This document shows, one piece after another, positions 16,255 through 21,282 of a stretch of DNA of 64,000 nucleotides. The DNA is from an uncultured Campylobacter sp. (GTDB lineage Bacteria > Campylobacterota > Campylobacteria > Campylobacterales > Campylobacteraceae). How positions within the stretch are numbered: position 1 is the stretch's first letter; every line of letters starts with the position of its first letter. A model generated the notes under the pieces. That model saw only the letters and a list, made by a program, of their open reading frames with translations, had not been told where the DNA came from and did not search any database. The translations under genes and the position numbers were made by a program. The stretch lies in the NCBI RefSeq assembly GCF_938039245.1, contig NZ_CALHVN010000040.1, forward strand, positions 62,001 to 126,000. The letters run 5' to 3'.

Positions 16255-17070
16255 TTATACTATCAACTTGCTTTGAGTAGCTTTAATCTTGGCAATGTTT
16301 TCTGCCATATTCCAAAGCTTCTTGTTTATATCGGTATCGGTAGAAATCGATTTTATAATCTTGCTAGTAAATCGCCTATTCGTTTCGGCGTTAATTCCGC
16401 TAATGTTACCCCTAATCAAATGTTCCTGGATGGTGTTAAAGGTAGTGTATAGGTCGTCTCTCTCGTCTTCTATCCTGTGCGGAACCAATAAATCCCTATA
16501 ATCAACTTCCAAATGCTTTTCAAATCTTAACGGGATCGCAGCCTTGGCAAAGCTTGCTTTATCGTCTTGAGTTAGCGGTATTTTGCTAAATAGCTTTATT
16601 TTGTCCAAAATATCGTATTTGGCTTTGGCTATTTTGTTTATAGCGATCGATACGTCGTTTTCTTTGTCGCCCAAGTGTTTTATTTGGTAAGACTCGAATA
16701 CTTCGTCTGATACCACTAGGCCGTTAGCGCAAACGAATCTAAATACGCCCGCGCTTATACTAAAGCATTTGCTTCTATCGTGCGAATTGAACAGCAAAAG
16801 CTCTACTACATTCTCTCCCGGGTTTAAAAAATCGTCTAGATGACGAAACCTTACGTAATGCTTTTGAAATCCCTCTTTCTTTTCGTCTCTCACGTTTGCT
16901 TCGCTTACGCCTACGGGATACCAAGCGTAATCCCTGATCTCGTTTATTACGTCGATCGTAGATATAAAGTGATACTTGTCGCTTGCTTCAAAATACGGTT
17001 CGTCCGCAAACAAAGACGGAGCTAGTTGCTCTAATTGCTCATTAGTGAGCGGTTCGTTTGATATAGTCAT
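16255..17070 (-). CDS. DUF932 family phage/plasmid-like protein
   Basis: This is a 271-residue cytoplasmic protein of the DUF932 type, common on phages, plasmids and integrative elements beside single-strand annealing genes. Typical stretches are YHFISTIDVINEIRDYAWYPV, the RFRHLDD strand, VELLLFNSHDRSKCFSISAG followed by FRFVCANGLVV, and the SYQIKHLG segment. The biochemical role is unknown. It is preceded by a GAAAGGAG ribosome site and by three overlapping micro-ORFs that seem to belong to the same transcript. Confidence 0.85.
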   Translation of the reverse strand: MTISNEPLTNEQLEQLAPSLFADEPYFEASDKYHFISTIDVINEIRDYAWYPVGVSEANVRDEKKEGFQKHYVRFRHLDDFLNPGENVVELLLFNSHDRSKCFSISAGVFRFVCANGLVVSDEVFESYQIKHLGDKENDVSIAINKIAKAKYDILDKIKLFSKIPLTQDDKASFAKAAIPLRFEKHLEVDYRDLLVPHRIEDERDDLYTTFNTIQEHLIRGNISGINAETNRRFTSKIIKSISTDTDINKKLWNMAENIAKIKATQSKLIV

Positions 17071-17116
17071 TTTTTGTTTCTCCTTTCGACTATTATTTCG
17101 GTTATGAATAGCAAGG

Positions 17117-17182
17117 TTATTCGTCTATGCTATCCTTAATTATTTTAGCGACAGCTATCACTATCTCTAAAAAAACTCCCAT
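17117..17182 (-). CDS. Micro-ORF 3: 21-residue amphipathic hydrophobic peptide
   Basis: This tiny ORF starts with ATG at 17182 behind an almost ideal ribosome site (TTTTAGGAGGCGTAAA). That site overlaps the stop codon of micro-ORF 2, so the two would be translationally coupled. The 21 residues start MGVFLEIVIAVAKII and end acidic, forming an amphipathic helix. In size and pattern they resemble phenol-soluble modulin or type I toxin peptides. Function is unknown. The strong ribosome site is the main reason to believe it is expressed. Confidence 0.5.
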   Translation of the reverse strand: MGVFLEIVIAVAKIIKDSIDE

Positions 17183-17192
17183 TTTACGCCTC

Positions 17193-17294
17193 CTAAAAGT
17201 ATAATTTAAAAATTACGCAGTTGATTGGAAAATATCCAAAACCTGTTTCTGCCGTCGGTGAACTATCGCCTATACTGACTACGCTAGAACTCAT
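17193..17294 (-). CDS. Micro-ORF 2: 33-residue peptide
   Basis: It starts with ATG at 17294 after AAAAGGAATAGAT, and that ATG lies inside the last codons of micro-ORF 1. The peptide begins with a Ser/Val-rich stretch and ends hydrophobic (PINCVIFKLYF). It shows no recognised family and no signal peptide. It lies in a chain of overlapping ORFs upstream of the DUF932 gene, so coupling could drive its translation, or it may act as a leader. Confidence 0.45.
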   Translation of the reverse strand: MSSSVVSIGDSSPTAETGFGYFPINCVIFKLYF

Positions 17295-17388
17295 ATCTAT
17301 TCCTTTTGCGTTTTAGACGTAATAGTTTATGGATTAGTCTTTTGATCCAAGACGGCCTCTTATTTGGTAAAAAGCAACGATTTACCAT
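17284..17388 (-). CDS. Micro-ORF 1: 34-residue, very basic peptide
   Basis: It starts with ATG at 17388 behind CAAGGAGCTAAT, a strong ribosome site. After the first eight residues nearly half are Lys or Arg (WIKRLIHKLLRLKRKRNR), giving an amphipathic cationic helix that could bind nucleic acid or membranes. It overlaps micro-ORF 2 by 11 bases. No homologue is recognised. It is the first gene of the presumed operon running to the Rad52-like gene. Confidence 0.5.
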   Translation of the reverse strand: MVNRCFLPNKRPSWIKRLIHKLLRLKRKRNRYEF

Positions 17389-17474
17389 ATTAGCTCCTTG
17401 AAAAGTGAGGTAGCGATATATTTCTATATGCTTATATAAATAATATATAATTGAAATTTTTTCATTTTGATCCT

Positions 17475-17510
17475 ATCTCCACCCATGGCAGATTAGCCAT
17501 AGGTGGAGAT
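17475..17510. promoter_or_regulatory. Large inverted repeat upstream of the micro-ORF operon
   Basis: A 15-bp stem with one mismatch (17475-17489 with 17496-17510) surrounds the loop AGATTA. No T run follows on either strand, which argues against a simple terminator. It lies between the HTH gene and micro-ORF 1, in 206 bases that hold no gene, so an operator for the HTH protein or an RNA regulatory structure is more likely. Confidence 0.5.
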
Positions 17511-17594
17511 CTTTGTGCCTTGTTGAAGTAGGGGAGGCGTTTTGTAAGTGCGTAAAATAAAAAGGGTGATATTGTTTAATTTGTAGCGGTTTTG

Positions 17595-17840
17595 TTAGTT
17601 TAGGGCGGGCAGAGTGTTGCTTTCTAAGAATAAAATCAAGACTTGCCTACTAATAAAATTCTTGATGCCGATCTTCACCACCTCTATTTCTCTATTGTAA
17701 ATCAACTTCTTTAGCATATCAGATTTTATCAAGTTCATCTCCTCTATATCCTTTATGCTAAACAGCAATCCTTTTGGAAGGAGCGAATCATAATTTGCAT
17801 AAATTTCCATTTTCAAAATCCTTGGGTTGTATTTTGTCAA
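17595..17840 (-). CDS. Small excisionase/AlpA-like HTH protein
   Basis: The 81-residue protein has a pattern typical of MerR-like small DNA binders used as excisionases or plasmid regulators. LLFSIKDIEEMNLIKSDMLKKLIYNREIEVVKIG reads as helix-turn-helix followed by a beta wing, with FISRQVLILFLE as the last helix. It probably binds the island's att or origin region and may direct excision. It is flanked by an AT-rich iteron region upstream and an inverted repeat downstream, both candidate targets. Assignment is by fold pattern only. Confidence 0.55.
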   Translation of the reverse strand: MTKYNPRILKMEIYANYDSLLPKGLLFSIKDIEEMNLIKSDMLKKLIYNREIEVVKIGIKNFISRQVLILFLESNTLPALN

Positions 17841-18216
17841 TGGATTGAGCTGCTGAAAAAAGAAAGTACTAAAAGCGCATACGAAATCTAAAATTTATGC
17901 AACTATTTTTTTAGATAGTATATATTTACTTTTATCATTGTATAATGTACAAATAGTTTCTATATAATTATATATGTATATAAGTAAAAAGTATTGTATT
18001 TTTAAAATATAATATTTTAATAGTATAGAAACAAAAGTGCTATAAAATACGCTTTTTTAGGTATTTTATAAGTATTTCTATATTATATTTTTAATGTTTC
18101 TAACTTTAGAATAGAAACATTAAATTTGTTTTTATCTATATCTAGAAATATAATAGAAACACTAAAAGAAACATAATATTAATTAAGTATAATATTAATA
18201 CTTTAAAAATATTTAT
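17841..18216. other. AT-rich, gene-free region with iterated TAGAAAC motifs; candidate replication origin
   Basis: These 376 bases are extremely AT-rich and hold no ORF. The heptamer TAGAAAC or its complement occurs at 17954 (as GTTTCTA within an inverted site), 18026-18032, 18096-18102 (inverted), 18112-18118 and 18154-18160, with a one-change copy (AAGAAAC) at 18166-18172. Bases 18093-18102 and 18112-18121 make an exact 10-bp inverted repeat. Iterons plus an AT-rich stretch next to a helicase-like gene and an HTH gene suggest an origin of replication or a regulator array. Confidence 0.5.
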
Positions 18217-19191
18217 CTAATTTTTGTCTGGGAAATAGAAGCATTTTGCTCCGCCTGAAGCTAGCACTGTTTTGAATAAATTTCCATCAATCTCTTTTAG
18301 TTTTTTATATAAAATAGTAGCGCTAATATCATAGTCGTATTTTTGTTTAAAGACTTCGTATATGTATTTTCGTTCTACTTTTTTATGTTTATCATATAGT
18401 TTTTCTATGTCCTTAAAAATTTTATCGACATATAATTCTTGTAGTTTAGTCAATAAATTATTGTCATTCTTAAGACCATCTGCAAATTTTGCAACGCAAT
18501 ATTCTAGTGCTGGCCTTATTGTTACATCAACATCTTTTGGTATAGTTAATGCATTTTTGTTTTTTAATACATAGGCTCGCAGTATATTGGCAAAATTTTC
18601 TAAATCTAATAAAATTTTATTTTTTAATTCATCAATTGTGTTTATATTATTTTCTTTTATAGATTGTAAGAAATTTTCTAAACTTCCTGATACCATAAAA
18701 ACACTATACTCAAATTTAATATTAAAAGGCAAATAGCTTTTTTCTGCTGTAATAATTTTTATATCAATAGAAGAATACAAATAATCAGTAGGGCAAAAAA
18801 AGTTCTCTAGAGCTTCTTTTTTGGTTTTATTTGTTGTTATTTTGGCGGTTATATTATTAAAAATATATAAAATTTTATTTTTTGCTTGATTTTTTATATC
18901 ATGATTTTGCATTGTATCGTCGTTTATTTCTATGCAATTTAAAGATCCGCATAATGGAATTAAAATTTCATTTATTAATATATCTATTCCGCTATCTTTA
19001 TTTGCTACAAAAACCAATATGTTACTTGTGGGGGATGGAGTGAATAAGTCTGTTACCATACTTATATGTTTAACAAACTTGGATAGCAAGCTCATGATGT
19101 AATTGAATTTATCTATATTGTAGTTCGAAATATAGTTTATATACTCGATAATAATGGAAAATTTAATATCGTTCCTTTTATTTGTTTCCAA
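18217..19191 (-). CDS. Unknown protein, possibly a degenerate SF3/P4-type helicase
   Basis: This 324-residue AT-rich gene has no clear family. NILVFVANKDSGIDILINEILIP occupies the place a P-loop would have, but lacks the GKS signature. KILYIFNNI looks like a Walker-B-type strand, and there is a further YSVFMVSG strand. The last ~55 residues (KKVERKYIYEVFKQKYDY to KCFYFPDKN) look like a winged helix, as in the C-terminus of D5/P4-like primase-helicases. It may be an inactivated helicase reused as a replication or regulatory factor. The start is uncertain: a TTG at 19191 lies inside a hairpin, and an ATG further in (MSLLSKFV) is an alternative. Confidence 0.5.
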   Translation of the reverse strand: METNKRNDIKFSIIIEYINYISNYNIDKFNYIMSLLSKFVKHISMVTDLFTPSPTSNILVFVANKDSGIDILINEILIPLCGSLNCIEINDDTMQNHDIKNQAKNKILYIFNNITAKITTNKTKKEALENFFCPTDYLYSSIDIKIITAEKSYLPFNIKFEYSVFMVSGSLENFLQSIKENNINTIDELKNKILLDLENFANILRAYVLKNKNALTIPKDVDVTIRPALEYCVAKFADGLKNDNNLLTKLQELYVDKIFKDIEKLYDKHKKVERKYIYEVFKQKYDYDISATILYKKLKEIDGNLFKTVLASGGAKCFYFPDKN

Positions 19192-19205
19192 ATAAAAGGA
19201 ACGAT
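19168..19205. promoter_or_regulatory. 17-bp perfect inverted repeat over the start of the 324-residue gene
   Basis: ATCGTTCCTTTTATTTG (19168-19184) pairs exactly with 19189-19205 around a 4-base loop. It spans the TTG start and an AAAAGGAA ribosome site. It may terminate transcription from the 142-residue gene or sequester the ribosome site of the next gene, giving translational control. Confidence 0.55.
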
Positions 19206-19247
19206 GAAAAGTATTTCTGTAAAAAACATTAATGGAGTAAGATTGAT

Positions 19248-19676
19248 TTATAAAACCTCTGAATTGGCGTAAGTTGCAAACACTTCCCCGTTTACTATGC
19301 GAAGTGTGCTTAAAAGCAATATGCTATTTCTAGGTAATAGGGTTTTTTTAGTTTTATTGTTGAATTCCAAAGTATTTCTAAAAATATATATCTGGCGACC
19401 AAGCAGAGACGACAAGAGTTGAGACAAGTTGCTCCTGTTGACATTTCTAACTATATTATTACTATAATGGCATATTTTTCCTGTATTATCCAGCCAAAAT
19501 ACACTGCCAATATTCTCTAGTTCTATTAAAATATTATAGCTAGACTGAAAAACATCCGTTGGATTATAACTATAGTTGAAATTATAAAGTCGCATAGTAT
19601 TTAATTTTATTGGTTCACTACTTGTGACCAAATCATAGCTGCCGAAATTTATTTCATTGTTTGTATGTGGATACAT
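19248..19676 (-). CDS. Hypothetical protein of the island
   Basis: The 142-residue protein has no recognised family. It is rich in Asn, Ser and Tyr. A hydrophobic stretch (~75-110) with SQLLSSLLGRQIYIF and the strand TLLPRNSILLLSTL suggests a compact mixed fold. No signal peptide or membrane helix is evident. The gene lies next to the right end of the island and starts with ATG at 19676 behind AGGGGAAATAT, so it could be translated. AT content matches the neighbouring 324-residue gene. Confidence 0.5.
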   Translation of the reverse strand: MYPHTNNEINFGSYDLVTSSEPIKLNTMRLYNFNYSYNPTDVFQSSYNILIELENIGSVFWLDNTGKICHYSNNIVRNVNRSNLSQLLSSLLGRQIYIFRNTLEFNNKTKKTLLPRNSILLLSTLRIVNGEVFATYANSEVL

Positions 19677-19755
19677 ATATTTCCCCTAAGCATAAAAAGA
19701 ATATTATACGGTTTTTTAAAAATCTTTATGTGCTAAGTATATAAAATTATAAAAA

Positions 19756-19767
19756 AATGTGCACCCT
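19756..19767. repeat. Third copy of the 12-bp att-flanking repeat
   Basis: AATGTGCACCCT differs by one base from the repeat at 4259-4270. It lies 60 bases inside the right att repeat, on the same strand, as expected for an integrase arm site at the opposite end. Confidence 0.45.
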
Positions 19768-19826
19768 AGGATATAATTATAGATTTTCCAATTTTGAGAA
19801 AAAGTGCTCAAACATACATAAAATCG

Positions 19827-19887
19827 ATGGTGCCCGAGGTCGGACTCGAACCGACACAAGGTTGCCCTTACCAGATTTTGAGTCTGG
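19827..19887 (-). repeat. Right attachment repeat within tRNA-Leu
   Basis: 61 bases identical to 4074-4134. They cover the anticodon stem-loop, variable arm, T arm and CCA end of tRNA-Leu. The flanking bases differ on both sides, so the crossover lies within this segment. Confidence 0.9.
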
Positions 19888-19914
19888 CGCGTCTACCAGT
19901 TTCACCACTCGGGC
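19828..19914 (-). tRNA. tRNA-Leu (anticodon CAA)
   Basis: The minus strand folds as a class II tRNA of 87 bases. The acceptor arms GCCCGAG and CTCGGGC are complementary, the D loop contains GGT, and the anticodon stem CCAGA/TCTGG encloses a loop with CAA. A long variable arm (TAAGGGCAACCTTG), the TTCGAGTCC T loop and an encoded CCA end complete it. Its 3' half was supplied by the integrated island, so the gene stays functional. Confidence 0.95.
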
Positions 19915-19958
19915 TAAGAAAGTTGAGATTTTACCTTGAAAGATATAAAAAAGAGATT

Positions 19959-19992
19959 AAAAAATATGGAAGCTCAAATTTAAGCTTCCATA
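19959..19992 (-). terminator. Terminator of the HU gene
   Basis: A 10-bp perfect stem (TATGGAAGCT/AGCTTCCATA, loop of 8) is followed on the minus strand by TTTTTT. It lies 10 bases past the HU stop codon. Confidence 0.85.
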
Positions 19993-20001
19993 AAAAAGAA
20001 A

Positions 20002-20304
20002 TTATTTCTTTTTAGTTTTTTTGCCTGCGCCTGCTACGACGGCTTCTTTTAGTTTTTTGCCGACTTTAAATTTAACCGCTTTGCTAGCAGGAACATCGAT
20101 GGTTCTGTCCGTTCCAGGAACTCTAGCTTTTCTAGCGGCTCTTTCTGCAGTACCGAACGTACCAAAGCCTATAAAGCTAATGCTATCGCCGTTTTTAAGA
20201 ACCTCTTCAATGGTTTCTAGCGCAGCATCAACCGCCTTTAGAGAATCTTTTTTAGAAAGACCGGCCTTATCGGCGACAGCTTGAATGAAATCAGCTTTTT
20301 TCAT
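20002..20304 (-). CDS. hup: HU-family DNA-binding protein
   Basis: This 100-residue nucleoid protein bends and compacts DNA as a dimer. It has the standard sequence: MKKADFIQAVADKAGLSKK, the dimer helices, then GFGTFGTAERAARKARVPGTD (the DNA-binding arm), ending in KVGKKLKEAVV and a short Lys-rich tail. An upstream in-frame start would lie within the promoter, so the ATG at 20304 with AAGGA before it is chosen. It is a single-gene unit with its own terminator. Confidence 0.95.
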   Translation of the reverse strand: MKKADFIQAVADKAGLSKKDSLKAVDAALETIEEVLKNGDSISFIGFGTFGTAERAARKARVPGTDRTIDVPASKAVKFKVGKKLKEAVVAGAGKKTKKK

Positions 20305-20338
20305 GGAATAATCCTTAATAATGAAGTGGTATGCGCGC

Positions 20339-20367
20339 ATTTTACAACGTTTTTCTAAAAAATACAA
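20339..20367 (-). promoter_or_regulatory. Sigma70 promoter of hup
   Basis: On the minus strand TTGTAT (20362-20367) and TAAAAT (20339-20344) are spaced by 17 bases, about 35 bases upstream of the start. Confidence 0.65.
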
Positions 20368-20425
20368 TAGTTTTTAGCCGAAAATTTAACGATTTTTACG
20401 TAAATTCGGCAAAAACCGACGAATT

Positions 20426-21163
20426 TTAGACGATTTGCACCAAAAATTCGCTTTTTAGCCCCGTTTTTTTGATGTCTATGAGGCGTAAATTTTCTATGTC
20501 CATTTTACAAAGCTCGTCAAAATTTTTTATTCCGTTTTTCGCTGCTTGCCTCAAGACTATCCCGCGGTAAGCTTTGGCGTAGTGGCTGACGACTTTACCG
20601 TTTTTTAAAAATTTAAAGGTCGCAAACGGCTTTTGTATGCGGTAAAATTTCTCGTAAAATTCGGCTCTAAGGTCTAAAATATCGTCATTTCCCAGCCACT
20701 CATCTATCTCGCCGCTAAAATTTTGCCTATAAAATTCTTCCAAATTTAGTCCTTCTATGCGCTCGCCTTGCTTTAGTTTGTATTCTGGCAGGGCGTCTGC
20801 GGCAAGTACCGGACCGAATAAATTTGAAAAAATCAGCGTATTTTTATCTATAAACTCCTGTGCAGCGCTATCAAGACTGCGGTAGTCAAGGTGCTTGTAG
20901 GCTACTCCGTCGTAGCGAAGGACGGCTTTTATTGCACCTTTTTTAAAGAGGCTTTCGCGCAAGCTCGGCTCATCGGTCAAATTTTTCACGCCAAAAAGTT
21001 TTGAGATTTTTTTAGCGGTAGCCTTTTGTAAAAAATCATCGTAAATTTTTAAAATTTCGCACCGTTTCTCATATAAATTTGGAAAAATAAAGTCGCCCCT
21101 ATCTATAAATTTATTTGGACTTACGGCGGTTTTGGCTTCGCTCGGCGAAAAGAGTATTTTCAT
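20426..21163 (-). CDS. yaaA: YaaA family peroxide-stress protein (UPF0246)
   Basis: This 245-residue cytosolic protein belongs to the YaaA/UPF0246 family, which limits free iron during hydrogen peroxide stress in E. coli and binds DNA. The N-terminus MKILFSPSEAKT is the family signature. RYDGVAYKHLDYRSL, NLFGPVLAADALPEYKLKQG and a late SHYAKAYRGIVLRQ follow in the expected order. Length is close to normal. It stands alone, divergent from flgL. The role here is inferred from the family. Confidence 0.88.
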   Translation of the reverse strand: MKILFSPSEAKTAVSPNKFIDRGDFIFPNLYEKRCEILKIYDDFLQKATAKKISKLFGVKNLTDEPSLRESLFKKGAIKAVLRYDGVAYKHLDYRSLDSAAQEFIDKNTLIFSNLFGPVLAADALPEYKLKQGERIEGLNLEEFYRQNFSGEIDEWLGNDDILDLRAEFYEKFYRIQKPFATFKFLKNGKVVSHYAKAYRGIVLRQAAKNGIKNFDELCKMDIENLRLIDIKKTGLKSEFLVQIV

Positions 21164-21233
21164 TTATGCTCCTTAAATTTGGCAAAATCATATCTAAAAC
21201 TAAATAAATTTCGAAATTTGACGATATAGCGAG

Positions 21234-21248
21234 TGGAACTTTATTTGC
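21234..21248 (+). promoter_or_regulatory. Sigma54 (RpoN) promoter of flgL
   Basis: TGGAAC, five bases, then TTGC followed by TT match the -24/-12 elements of Campylobacter RpoN promoters, 35 bases upstream of the flgL start. Middle and late hook genes are RpoN-dependent in Campylobacter. Confidence 0.85.
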
Positions 21249-21282
21249 TTGCAAGAGTTTGATTAAATTTAAGGAAAATGCG

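Larger units (their letters stand above)
4074..19887. mobile_element. tRNA-Leu-integrated island with type I R-M, toxin-antitoxin and recombination genes
   Basis: The 61-bp direct repeats at both ends, the integrase adjacent to the left repeat, an excisionase-like HTH gene, and lower GC with different codon use from the core genes to the right all mark an integrated element of 15.8 kb. It carries integrase, HigBA, HsdMSR, a YgjP-like peptidase, a Gp2-type HUH protein, a Rad52-like annealing protein, a Gp157-like protein, a DUF932 protein, micro-ORFs, an HTH protein and two unknowns. There are no virion or conjugation genes, so it must borrow transfer functions if it still moves. Confidence 0.85.

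Noticed and set aside
20305..20367. Extra 21 residues at the HU N-terminus
   Set aside because: They would be encoded by the promoter region and HU proteins begin at MKKADFIQ.
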